This document shows positions 18,967-27,391 of a DNA stretch of 64,000 bases, one piece after another (the stretch's first letter is position 1; each line of letters begins with the position of its first letter). The stretch is from Mesorhizobium sp. Z1-4. GTDB lineage: Bacteria; Pseudomonadota; Alphaproteobacteria; Rhizobiales; Rhizobiaceae. The stretch lies in the NCBI RefSeq assembly GCF_004000235.1, contig NZ_RCIO01000003.1, forward strand, positions 434,373-498,372. Direction: 5' to 3'. The notes beneath the pieces were generated by a model. The model was not told the origin of the DNA. It saw only the letters and a program-made list of their open reading frames with translations, and did not search any database. The translations under genes were made by a program, and so were the position numbers.

Positions 18967-21528
18967 ATGGCCAAATTTCCTGAATCGGCGAAGGTCGTCA
19001 TCATCGGTGTCGGTGGGATTGTCGGCGCTTCTGTTGCGCATCATCTGATCGAGCGCGGCTGGGATGACATCGTGGGGATCGACAAGTCGGGTATCCCGAC
19101 CGACATCGGTTCCACGGCGCATGCCTCCGATTTCTGCTACGCGACCAGCCACGATTTTCTGTCGTGCTGGACGACGCTCTATTCGATCGATTTCTACGAA
19201 AAGCGCGGCCATTATGCGCGCGTCGGCGGGCTCGAAGTGGCGCGTGCCGGCGATGATGCGCGGATGGACGAGATCAGGCGCAAGGTTACGTCCGGCAAAG
19301 CGTTCGGTACGCGCGCGCATCTGGTTTCAGCGGCCGAGATCAAGGGAAAATTCCCGCTGATCGAAGAAGAGGTGGTGCAGGGCGGCTTATGGGATCCCGA
19401 TGCCGGCCTTGTCATTCCGCGCTCGCAGACTGTGGCCGGCGAATTGATCGACGAAGGCACGGCATCCGGCAAGCTGCGCACGTTCGCGAACACGTCCGCG
19501 ACGTCGCTGGTTATCGAGGATGGCCGCATCGCCGGCGTGGTCACGGAGCGCGGGGCGATCCGCGCCGAGCATGTGATCGTCTGCGCAGGGCTTTGGGGCA
19601 GGCTGATCGCGGAAATGGCGGGCGAGGATCTGCCGGTCATGCCAGTCGACCACCCGCTCACTTTCTTCGGGCCCTTTGCGGAGTTTGCCGGGACTGGCAA
19701 GGAAATCGGCTACCCGCTGCTGCGCGACCAGGGCAATTCGGCCTATATGCGCGACACGGGCGACCCCACGACGTCGGAAGGCGGCATGATCGAGTGGGGC
19801 TATTACGAGGAGAAGGAGCCGCGGCTCGTTCATCCCCGCGATCTGCTTGAAAAGGAGCAGGCGCGGCTTTCGCCCTCGCAGCGCGACCTCGACCTTGAAC
19901 AGATCATGGAACCGCTGGAGCGCGCCATCGAACTCACGCCGATCCTGGCCGAGCTCGGCTATGACGAGCGGCGCTCCTTCAACGGGCTTCTGCAAGTTAC
20001 CGCCGATGGTGGGCCGTCCATTGGCGAAAGCCAGAAGGTGCGGGGGCTCTGGTATGCGGTCGCCATTTGGGTGAAAGACGCGCCCGGCATGGCGAAACTG
20101 GTCGCCGACTGGATGACCGACGGCCGCACGGAGATCGACCATCACGCGATCGACTATGCGCGCTTTTACCCGCACCAGACAGATGACGCCTTCGTCACCG
20201 GCCGCTGCGGCGAGGCGGCGCAGAAAATCTACAATCCCGCCGTTCACCCACGCGAACCTTATGCGACGGGGCGCAATGTTCGCCGCTCGCCGTTCTTTGA
20301 GCGCGAAAAGGAGCTCGGCGGCCATTTCATGGAGCTTGGCGGCTGGGAGCGCGCTCACGGCTACGCCGCCAACGACCACCTGCTCGAGAAATACGGCAAC
20401 CGTGTCCCGGTGCGCGAAAACGAGTGGGACAACCGCCATTTCTGGCGCGTTTCCAATGCCGAGCATCTGGCGATGAGCGAGGATTGCGGCATCGTCAACC
20501 TGTCGCATTTCGCGATCTACGACGTCGAAGGTCCGGATCATGTTGCGCTGATGGAATGGCTGTGTGCGGCCAAGATCGGTGGCGACAATATGGTCGGCAA
20601 AGGCATCTACACGCACTTCCTCGACGAAGAAGGTATGGTGCGCGCGGACCTGACGGTCATCCGCATGGCGGACCGCTGCCGAGTGATCGACGGCGCCGAT
20701 GCCGGCCCGCGCGACTTCAACTACATGAAGCGCGTCGCCGCGGACAAAGGCTTCGCTGTCACGGTGACGGACGTGACTGAAAAGTACGTCACGATCGGCA
20801 TATGGGGGCCGAATGCACGCACGACCCTGCAGAAGGTCGTGTCGGACCCGGATGCGCTGTCGCCGGAGGCGTTTCCGTTTGCAGCGATCAAGCCGCTGAC
20901 CATAGCCGGGAAACCGGTCACCGCTTTCCGCATCTCCTATGTCGGGGAACAGGGCTGGGAGCTGCACATGGCCTATGAGGACGGGCTCGCTGTGTGGGAT
21001 GCGCTGCGCGAGACCGGCGTGATGCCGTTCGGTGTCGAGACCTATGCCAATTCGCGCCGCATGGAGAAAAGCCTGCGGCTGCAGAACGCCGATCTTCTGA
21101 CCGAATACAACCTCTACGAAGCCGATCTGGCGCGGCCCAAGGTCAAGGAAGCAGATTTCCGCGGCAAGGCCAAACATCTGGAATACCGGGCGCGGGAGCA
21201 TCAGCCGGCGATGCTGTGCACATTGGTGATGACCGACAATACCGACTCCAAGGGTGTCGCCCGCTATCCCGTGGGCATCATGCCGGTGATGGATCCCGAC
21301 ACCGGCGAAACGCTGGTCGATGAGCTTGGCCGCCGCTCGTTCACCACATCGGTCGCTTACGGTCCGACCATCGGCAAGAATATCGCGCTTGCCTATCTGC
21401 CCCGGGACTACTGCCAGGAAGGCCGGAAGCTGACGGTCGAGTATTTCGGCGAGACCTACCCGGTGGAGGTCACCGCGATCGGCTACAAGCCGCTCTACGA
21501 CCCGGAAAACCTCAAGCCAAGGACCTGA
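18967..21528 (+). CDS. FAD-dependent oxidoreductase/GcvT fusion of the dimethylglycine-sarcosine dehydrogenase family
   Basis: 853 residues. The N-terminal DAO-type FAD domain begins VVIIGVGGIVGASVAHHL; the glycine loop has one extra residue compared with the usual GxGxxG. GSTAHAS at about 49-55 places a histidine (His52) where dimethylglycine dehydrogenases attach FAD covalently. A central FAO_M-type region is followed by a C-terminal GcvT folate domain (GIVNLSHFAIYDVEGPDHVA, SYVGEQGWELHM). It is expected to oxidise an N-methyl group and hand formaldehyde to folate. It differs strongly from the paralogue at 49074 (AHAS versus WHAAG motif), so the substrates probably differ. Exact substrate not determinable. 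Confidence 0.85.
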   Translation: MAKFPESAKVVIIGVGGIVGASVAHHLIERGWDDIVGIDKSGIPTDIGSTAHASDFCYATSHDFLSCWTTLYSIDFYEKRGHYARVGGLEVARAGDDARMDEIRRKVTSGKAFGTRAHLVSAAEIKGKFPLIEEEVVQGGLWDPDAGLVIPRSQTVAGELIDEGTASGKLRTFANTSATSLVIEDGRIAGVVTERGAIRAEHVIVCAGLWGRLIAEMAGEDLPVMPVDHPLTFFGPFAEFAGTGKEIGYPLLRDQGNSAYMRDTGDPTTSEGGMIEWGYYEEKEPRLVHPRDLLEKEQARLSPSQRDLDLEQIMEPLERAIELTPILAELGYDERRSFNGLLQVTADGGPSIGESQKVRGLWYAVAIWVKDAPGMAKLVADWMTDGRTEIDHHAIDYARFYPHQTDDAFVTGRCGEAAQKIYNPAVHPREPYATGRNVRRSPFFEREKELGGHFMELGGWERAHGYAANDHLLEKYGNRVPVRENEWDNRHFWRVSNAEHLAMSEDCGIVNLSHFAIYDVEGPDHVALMEWLCAAKIGGDNMVGKGIYTHFLDEEGMVRADLTVIRMADRCRVIDGADAGPRDFNYMKRVAADKGFAVTVTDVTEKYVTIGIWGPNARTTLQKVVSDPDALSPEAFPFAAIKPLTIAGKPVTAFRISYVGEQGWELHMAYEDGLAVWDALRETGVMPFGVETYANSRRMEKSLRLQNADLLTEYNLYEADLARPKVKEADFRGKAKHLEYRAREHQPAMLCTLVMTDNTDSKGVARYPVGIMPVMDPDTGETLVDELGRRSFTTSVAYGPTIGKNIALAYLPRDYCQEGRKLTVEYFGETYPVEVTAIGYKPLYDPENLKPRT

Positions 21529-21624
21529 GTCCAGCCCGGGCGCTCGCGCAATTGTGTATGGAGCACGGACCGTACTACGCAATTTCTGCTGCGCGCGGGC
21601 ACGCTTTGCGCATATCCTTTTCGC

Positions 21625-22467
21625 ATGGTTGCGCTGAACGGGTTGCTCAGATCCTTTGGCACCGGTGCCGTAATTGCCCTGACGGGCGTTCTGGCTGCGC
21701 CTGCGTCCGCCCAGGAGGTGGTGGATGTGGAGCTCGTTCTCGCGGTCGATATCTCGCTTTCAATGTCCCAGAAAGAGCTGGAAATACAGCGCGATGGCTA
21801 CATTGCGGCTATAACCAGCGCGCCGGTCATCGACGCAATCCGCGATGGCATTCATGGCAAGATTGCGCTGTCCTACATGGAGTGGGCCGGCGACCAGTCG
21901 CAATATGTCATCGTTCCCTGGACCGTTATTGCCAGCCATGAGGATGCCGAGAGGGTTGCGGAGATGATTCGCACCGGCGAGCACAACAGGGCGCGCCGCA
22001 CCTCAATTTCCGGGGGATTGCGCTTTGCCTCGGACCTTTTCGCGGAAAGCTCCTTCCGCAGCCTGAAGCGTGTGGTCGACGTGTCCGGCGACGGGCCGAA
22101 CAATCAGGGCGAATGGGTCAATGTCGTGCGCGACGAACTGGTGTCGCGCGGCATCGTCATCAACGGGCTGCCGATCATGGCCGATTTCGAGTACATGGCC
22201 GCATTCAATATCCCCGATCTCGATGTCTATTACGAAAAATGCGTCACCGGGGGTCCGGGTTCGTTCGTCATTCCGGTACATGACTGGACATTCTTCCCCG
22301 AAGCGGTGCGCCGCAAGCTCGTGCTTGAAATTGCGTCCAACGGCTATGTGCCGCAGCAGTCCGGCGGTTTGCCGGTTGTGCTGGTAGCCGAACAAGCGGC
22401 ATACGATTGTCAGGTCGGGGAGAAACGATGGCGCGGGCGCACCCAGTTCTGGGACGAAACCAGGTAG
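21625..22467 (+). CDS. DUF1194 periplasmic von Willebrand A-like protein
   Basis: 280 residues with a signal peptide (cleavage near APASA, residue 29). Immediately after it comes a VWA-type metal-site motif LAVDISLSMS (DxSxS), followed by the rest of the fold, including VVDVSGDGPNN. The DUF1194 family is common in rhizobia; its role is unknown and probably involves metal-dependent protein binding in the periplasm. It is convergent with the AraC regulator, 6 bases apart. It follows the flavoprotein gene by 96 bases, but no functional link is evident. Confidence 0.88.
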   Translation: MVALNGLLRSFGTGAVIALTGVLAAPASAQEVVDVELVLAVDISLSMSQKELEIQRDGYIAAITSAPVIDAIRDGIHGKIALSYMEWAGDQSQYVIVPWTVIASHEDAERVAEMIRTGEHNRARRTSISGGLRFASDLFAESSFRSLKRVVDVSGDGPNNQGEWVNVVRDELVSRGIVINGLPIMADFEYMAAFNIPDLDVYYEKCVTGGPGSFVIPVHDWTFFPEAVRRKLVLEIASNGYVPQQSGGLPVVLVAEQAAYDCQVGEKRWRGRTQFWDETR

Positions 22468-22473
22468 CGGCCC

Positions 22474-23466
22474 TCAAGCGGCGTTGAGCTGCTTTCGCTC
22501 CGCGCGTTCCTGCTGCGGCGACCGGGCATAGAGCTCCCGGTAGCATTTGGAGAAGTGCGAAGCCGACACGAAGCCGCAGGCAACCGCCACTTCCACCACC
22601 GGCAGCGAGGATTGCAGAAGCAGGTGGCGTGCGCGGTCCAGCCGGATTTCGAGGTAATAGCGGGCAGGCGAGCGCCCCATTTCCTGGCGGAACAGCCGTT
22701 CGATCTGGCGCCGCGACAGGCCGACATGATCGGCAATCTCGACCAGCGACAGCGGTTCGGTGAGGTTTGCCTCCATCAGCTCGATGATGGTCAGCACCTT
22801 CGAATTCTGAACACCCAGCCGCGCGCGCAGCGGTAGGCGCTGGCGGTCGGTCGGGTTGCGCACCCTGTCGGTGAGAAACTGCTCGCAGATACGGTTGACG
22901 AGGGAATCGTCGAAATCGTCGCCGATCAGCTTCAACATCATGTCGAGCGACGCGGTGCCGCCGGCGCAGGTGTAGATGTTGGAATCGACCTCGAACAGGT
23001 CGGCGAAAACATTCACCTTCGGAAAAGCTTCCTGGAAGCCAGGCAGATTTTCCCAGTGAATTGCGCAGCGGCGGTTGGCCAGCAATCCTGCCCGGGCCAG
23101 AACGTGAGCGGCGGTACACAAGCCGCCGATAGCGACACCGCGATTAAACTCCTCGCGCAGCCAGGCCAGGACGGTACGGTTGTCGAAACTCTCGATTCCG
23201 ACACCGCTGCATACGACGACCATGGTCGGGCGATCGGGGCCCGTCATCATACGCCGTTCCTGATCCAGCGATGTGTTGACGGCGCATTCCACACCGTTCG
23301 ATGCGTGCACGGGCTTGCCCTGCGCGCTTGAGAGCCGCCATCTGTAGGCCTCGTAACCGAGCATGCGGTTGGCCGCACGAAGCGGCTCGAGCGCGGTGGC
23401 GAATGCCATCATCGTGAAGTCTTCGATGAGGAAAAACACAATCGACCGCTTGGGCGGCGGCATCAT
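22474..23466 (-). CDS. AraC-family activator with DJ-1/PfpI-like N-terminal domain (GlxA/GbdR type)
   Basis: 330 residues from the ATGATG at 23466, preceded by GGGAGGGAA. The N-terminal class-I amidotransferase-like domain (IVFFLIEDFTMMAFATALEP to about residue 190, with VVVCSGVG and GGLCTAAHVLA) lacks an obvious catalytic triad and serves as ligand sensor. Two C-terminal helix-turn-helices follow: SLVEIADHVGLSRRQIERLF and VVEVAVACGFVSASHFSKCY. This architecture includes GbdR, the glycine betaine/dimethylglycine-responsive activator of Pseudomonas betaine catabolism. Position among dimethylglycine and sarcosine genes supports that role, but it is inference. Confidence 0.85.
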   Translation of the reverse strand: MMPPPKRSIVFFLIEDFTMMAFATALEPLRAANRMLGYEAYRWRLSSAQGKPVHASNGVECAVNTSLDQERRMMTGPDRPTMVVVCSGVGIESFDNRTVLAWLREEFNRGVAIGGLCTAAHVLARAGLLANRRCAIHWENLPGFQEAFPKVNVFADLFEVDSNIYTCAGGTASLDMMLKLIGDDFDDSLVNRICEQFLTDRVRNPTDRQRLPLRARLGVQNSKVLTIIELMEANLTEPLSLVEIADHVGLSRRQIERLFRQEMGRSPARYYLEIRLDRARHLLLQSSLPVVEVAVACGFVSASHFSKCYRELYARSPQQERAERKQLNAA

Positions 23467-23587
23467 GGACGGTTCCCTCCCGCTGGATCGCAAATCAGCG
23501 GCGTGATGTCGCTGAAAGCAAAGCGTCAACAGAAAAAAGGTTTGGAGTCAATGGGTTGTCGCTTCGCAATCGCGCATCTCATACATA

Positions 23588-23623
23588 ATGAAACCGCCGC
23601 ATCGGAAGCCCCGGTGCGGCGGT
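23588..23623 (-). terminator. Candidate terminator below the 46-residue ORF
   Basis: ACCGCCGCA (23593-23601) and TGCGGCGGT (23615-23623) form a GC-rich hairpin; read leftward it is followed by TTTCATTAT, a weak T-run. It sits about 30 bases past the stop of the small leftward gene. Confidence 0.4.
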
Positions 23624-23650
23624 ATCAGGGGAGGTCGCGCGTATTGGGAG

Positions 23651-23791
23651 TCAGCTGATCACGTAGCCGAAACGCGCGGCTGCCAGGGCTGCCGTCTGGC
23701 CGGGCATCGTGCGCAGCAGGCGGTCGCGTTCGTGGACGGTGGTCGGGTTGATCTTGCGGCTGCCACCGATGATGCGTGCAAATAGCTTCAT
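23651..23791 (-). CDS. Small 46-residue protein, unknown function
   Basis: ATG at 23791 is preceded by GGAGAATTGAA, a good ribosome-binding site. The product (starts MKLFARIIGGSRKINPTT) is basic at the N-terminus with a hydrophobic AALAAARFGYV end. A hairpin terminator follows its stop. It resembles no family I recognise, but in placement, size and style it is similar to the DUF1127-type small proteins found just upstream at 24039. The existence of a translated gene is inferred from RBS and terminator. Confidence 0.5.
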   Translation of the reverse strand: MKLFARIIGGSRKINPTTVHERDRLLRTMPGQTAALAAARFGYVIS

Positions 23792-24038
23792 TTCAATTCT
23801 CCATGCAGTTGCTGGGTCTGTCACCCGGAGCGCCTTCGCATGATGGAGTGGGGCGGCTCGTCTGTTGCCCATATAGGTTTGCTGGAAGCCGCCTGACGAA
23901 ACAAAAACGAAGCGCTGTATTTAAAAAACGACATCGCCGCCACGGATATGCAACACGCCGAAAATTCCCTTAAGTTTCAGCTAATTGCGGGGGCTGGCTG
24001 TGCGGCGATGCCTGGTATGCAAAATCCGCATACCGATT

Positions 24039-24227
24039 TCACCTGTGCCAGCTGCCGTTTGCGCGGAGGCGATCGTCGGCCCGTGCAAGACCGTCGGCAA
24101 TGTCGGGCCAGCCGATGTCCTTTTGCACATCGGACGGAAGTCCGCGGATGATGCGTTCCGTGTTGTGCCGGCGCCGGTGAGCGCCGTAGCGGGTCACGAT
24201 GCTGCGGATCGGCGAAAAGATGCTCAT
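24039..24227 (-). CDS. DUF1127-type small basic protein
   Basis: 62 residues from ATG 24227, preceded by AGGAGACGAGACA. An arginine-rich helix (RRRHNTERIIRGL) runs into VQKDIGWPD, matching the DUF1127/YjiS pattern in which a Leu-rich helix ends in DIG. Alphaproteobacterial DUF1127 proteins have been tied to RNA turnover and phosphate or carbon physiology. It is divergent from a LysR regulator, a pairing that usually means the regulator controls it. An in-frame extension upstream to 24341 exists but lacks family similarity. Confidence 0.75.
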   Translation of the reverse strand: MSIFSPIRSIVTRYGAHRRRHNTERIIRGLPSDVQKDIGWPDIADGLARADDRLRANGSWHR

Positions 24228-24353
24228 TGTCTCGTCTCCTGTCGTATCGGCCGGTCGGTTTTCGTCGTTGCCGGGCGTTTCGGCCCTGAAGTTCCCAACC
24301 GGGGCTGATTTGATGGCTTGACTATCGGCGACGGCTGTCATTCAATCAAACGA

Positions 24354-24373
24354 AATAGAATGACTGATCTATT
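24354..24373. promoter_or_regulatory. Inverted repeat in the DUF1127-LysR divergent promoter
   Basis: AATAGA (24354-24359) and TCTATT (24368-24373) with an 8-base spacer lie 29 bases before the LysR start, in a distinctly AT-rich patch. A further TCAAA/TTTGA pair flanks it. Candidate LysR binding site, from symmetry and location. Confidence 0.4.
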
Positions 24374-24401
24374 CAGATAATTTGATCCATGAGGACGCCG
24401 A

Positions 24402-25295
24402 ATGACCGCACCGCTCAATCACCCGCTGCCGCTTCTGGAGCTCGATGTGCTGCGTACTTTTGTGGCCATCGCCGAAACAGGGAGCTTTACGGCCGCCGCG
24501 TCGGCGGTGTTTCGAACTCCATCGGCCGTCTCCATGCAGATCAAGAAGCTTGAGGACACTCTTCGCTGCACTGTGTTTACCCGCGATGCGCGTTCGGTCA
24601 CGCTGACGACGGACGGCGAGATGCTACTCGGCTACGCGCGGCGTCTGCTGGCGATCAACCGCGATGCGGTGTCGAAGTTCGTGGTGCCGGATGTCTCCGG
24701 TGTCGTTCGACTTGGTTCGCCGGACGATTTCGGCGAGCGCATACTGCCGAAGGTCCTGAAGCGGTTTGCGAAATCGCACCCGTCAGTCGCTGTCGATGTC
24801 GTCATCGATCAGAGTTCCAATCTGCGAGAGCGGATGCGGCGGGGCGAGCTCGACATCGCGTTGTACACGGCCTGCAGAAACGTGCCGCAGGACGCTGATG
24901 TGATCCTCAACGAACCCATCGTGTGGGCAGGCGCAAAGGGCGGCAACGCCTTCATGCGCAAGCCGTTGCCGATTTCGGTGTGGGAGGAGGGCTGTGCCTG
25001 GAGGGCCGACGCACTCGAGGCGCTCGGCGAATCCGGGCTTGAATACCGCATCGCCTATATGAGCGCGCACACGGCCGGGCAGCGCGCTGCGATATTGGCC
25101 GATCTGGCTGTTGCTCCCTTGCCGCGGTCATTCGTTGGCGACGACATCGTTGCGCTTGGACCCGAACATGGGTTGCCGCAGCTTTCCTGCTACAATCTCT
25201 GCATGCAGCTTGTGTCCGAGGCCTCGGCACCTGCCCGGGCGGCAGCCGAGCATCTCCGCGCGACAATGGAGACGCTACACGAAGCAGCGGCCTGA
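24402..25295 (+). CDS. LysR-family transcriptional regulator
   Basis: 297 residues with GAGGACGCCGA before the start. The N-terminal winged helix-turn-helix is typical (LRTFVAIAETGSFTAAASAV, then PSAVSMQIKKLEDTL), followed by a type-2 periplasmic-binding-like effector domain from about residue 95 (GVVRLGSPDDFGERILPKVL). The effector is unknown. It is divergent from the DUF1127 gene and convergent with the corrinoid activator, ending only 3 bases from that gene's stop codon. Confidence 0.9.
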   Translation: MTAPLNHPLPLLELDVLRTFVAIAETGSFTAAASAVFRTPSAVSMQIKKLEDTLRCTVFTRDARSVTLTTDGEMLLGYARRLLAINRDAVSKFVVPDVSGVVRLGSPDDFGERILPKVLKRFAKSHPSVAVDVVIDQSSNLRERMRRGELDIALYTACRNVPQDADVILNEPIVWAGAKGGNAFMRKPLPISVWEEGCAWRADALEALGESGLEYRIAYMSAHTAGQRAAILADLAVAPLPRSFVGDDIVALGPEHGLPQLSCYNLCMQLVSEASAPARAAAEHLRATMETLHEAAA

Positions 25296-25298
25296 GGT

Positions 25299-27362
25299 TC
25301 AGGTCCGGTTGCGGCGCGCCGCACGTTCTTCGCGCGAGCGGCGGCGCGGCGGGCCACCCGTTTCTGCGCCTGCGGATGCCTGCCGTTCCGGTAGCGCGAC
25401 CTGTTTTTGCAGATTGGGGAACGCATCCACCTTGTTGGGCAACGCCATTGCGTTGACGAAATGCTCCTGGAAGCGGGGTTCGATAGCCGTTTCGATTTTT
25501 TCGATGCGGCGCACGGTGTCTTCGATCTCACGGCGGTAGGAGCGGTTGAGAAGCGCCATGCGTGCGCCCGTGCCCGCCGCATTGCCGACGGCGCTGACGG
25601 CGTCGAGATCGCAGTCCGGTATTAGGCCCAAAACCATTGCGTATTTGGGGTCGATGAACGAACCGAACGCGCCGGCGAAGCGGATGGCGTCGACATGGTC
25701 GGTGCCCATCTTTTCCATCAAAAGCCGTGTGCCGGCATAAAGCGCCGACTTGGCAAGCTGGATGGCGCGGACGTCGTTCTGCGTGATGGTGATACGCGGT
25801 TCGCCGTCGCTGAGCACATAGCCGAAGGTGCGGCCCGTCTGGACGATGCGCGTGCTCTTGGCAGCCAGCGCTCCATCCACGACGCCATCTTCGGAAATGA
25901 TGCCGGCAAGGAACATTTCGGCGATTACTTCGATAATGCCGGAGCCGCAAATGCCGGAGACGCCTGTGCCGCTGACCGCCTCGGCGAAACCCGGTTCGTC
26001 CGACCACAGTTCGGAACCGATTACACGAAAGCGGGGCTCGAGTGTCTGCGGGTCGATACGCACGCGCTCGATCGCACCGGGTGCCGCGCGCTGGCCGCCG
26101 GAAATCTCGGCGCCTTCGAAGGCCGGGCCGGTGGGCGAGGAGGCGGCAACGACGCGTTTGCTGCTGCCAAACACGATTTCGGCATTGGTGCCCACATCGA
26201 CGATCAGCATCATGCGGTCCTGCCGGTGCGGACCCTCGGCCAGCGTCACGGCCGCTGCGTCTGCGCCGACATGACCGGCAATGCAGGGCAACAGGTAGGT
26301 GCGGGCGCCGCGATTGAGCTCAATGCCGATGTCGCTTGCACAGCACGAAACGGCATCGGAGACCGCAAGCGCAAAGGGCGCGCCGCCGAGCTCCGTCGGG
26401 TCGATGCCGAGAAACAGATGGTGCATGATCGGATTGCCGACAAACACCGAATCCAGAATGTCTTCGCGCTGCGCATTTCCCTGGGCGCATACCTTATCGA
26501 CGAGTTCCGAAACCGCCTGACGAACGGCCTTGGTCATCGCCTCGCGGCCGTCCGGATTCATCATCACATAGGACACCCGGCTCATCAGGTCTTCGCCAAA
26601 GCGGATCTGCGGGTTGGATATACCGGCGGATGCCGCGACGCGGCCCGAAAGCAGCGACACCATATGCATGGCGATGGTCGTCGAGCCGATATCGCAGGCA
26701 AGCCCGTAGGCTTCGTTTTTCAGGCCGGGCCATACTGCGATGATACGCGCACGTTCCGTGTCGCGGTCGCGGTGGATTGCAGCCGTTACCGCCCAATTGC
26801 CTTCACGCAGGATGCGCTGAATGTCGGCATGGAGGTGGAAATCGGCGTCGAGAGCGCCAAAACCCCATTCGCGAACGAGCGCGGCTTTCAGCCTGTCGAG
26901 ATCGCCGAGCGGCTTGTGCATGTCAGGCTCTTCGACGTCGACGTAACACAGCTGAATAGCCGGCATGCGTTCGATATGGCGTGTGTCGGCATCCTTGCGC
27001 ACCACCTGGGCATTGATCACCGTGTCCTGCGGCACATCAACCACCAGGTCGCCCTCGATGGTTGCCGAGCATGACAGGCGCCGGCCCTCCGGCAGTCCGC
27101 GCACGCGGTCGTAGCGCTCCTCCTTCGGGCCAATGGGGGAAATGTGATCAAGCGAGGAAGTGATCTTGTGCTTTGCGAACTGGCCTTCCTGCACCTCGAT
27201 CTGGCAACGGCCGCAGGTGGCGCGTCCGCCGCACACGCTCTCTACATAGACACCGAGCTGACGCGCGGCGTCGAGCACGGGCGTCCCTTTCGGAAAGCGC
27301 CCGCGCTTGCCCGAGGGCATGAAGAGCACGAGTGGGTCGGTGATGATTGGCGGCGGGTTCAA
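25299..27362 (-). CDS. RACo-like reductive activator of corrinoid proteins (2Fe-2S + ASKHA/DUF4445)
   Basis: 687 residues from TTG 27362 (GAGG at 7-base spacing; homologues include the DPLVLFMPSGKRG segment, so the start cannot be much later). The N-terminal 2Fe-2S ferredoxin domain has cysteines 44, 50, 53 and 98. The large ASKHA ATPase domain follows (CDIGSTTIAMHMV, VDVGTNAEIVFG, CGSGIIEVIAEM). Such proteins use ATP to reduce inactive Co(II) corrinoid back to Co(I). It lies 29 bases after the pterin methyltransferase in the same operon. The last 19 residues (from about 669) are a Pro/Arg-rich basic tail ending RREERAARR-like, part of a pattern shared with four other proteins of the system. 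Confidence 0.9.
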   Translation of the reverse strand: MNPPPIITDPLVLFMPSGKRGRFPKGTPVLDAARQLGVYVESVCGGRATCGRCQIEVQEGQFAKHKITSSLDHISPIGPKEERYDRVRGLPEGRRLSCSATIEGDLVVDVPQDTVINAQVVRKDADTRHIERMPAIQLCYVDVEEPDMHKPLGDLDRLKAALVREWGFGALDADFHLHADIQRILREGNWAVTAAIHRDRDTERARIIAVWPGLKNEAYGLACDIGSTTIAMHMVSLLSGRVAASAGISNPQIRFGEDLMSRVSYVMMNPDGREAMTKAVRQAVSELVDKVCAQGNAQREDILDSVFVGNPIMHHLFLGIDPTELGGAPFALAVSDAVSCCASDIGIELNRGARTYLLPCIAGHVGADAAAVTLAEGPHRQDRMMLIVDVGTNAEIVFGSSKRVVAASSPTGPAFEGAEISGGQRAAPGAIERVRIDPQTLEPRFRVIGSELWSDEPGFAEAVSGTGVSGICGSGIIEVIAEMFLAGIISEDGVVDGALAAKSTRIVQTGRTFGYVLSDGEPRITITQNDVRAIQLAKSALYAGTRLLMEKMGTDHVDAIRFAGAFGSFIDPKYAMVLGLIPDCDLDAVSAVGNAAGTGARMALLNRSYRREIEDTVRRIEKIETAIEPRFQEHFVNAMALPNKVDAFPNLQKQVALPERQASAGAETGGPPRRRSREERAARRNRT

Positions 27363-27391
27363 TTCAGTGCCTCGAAGGATGCACCAACAGC

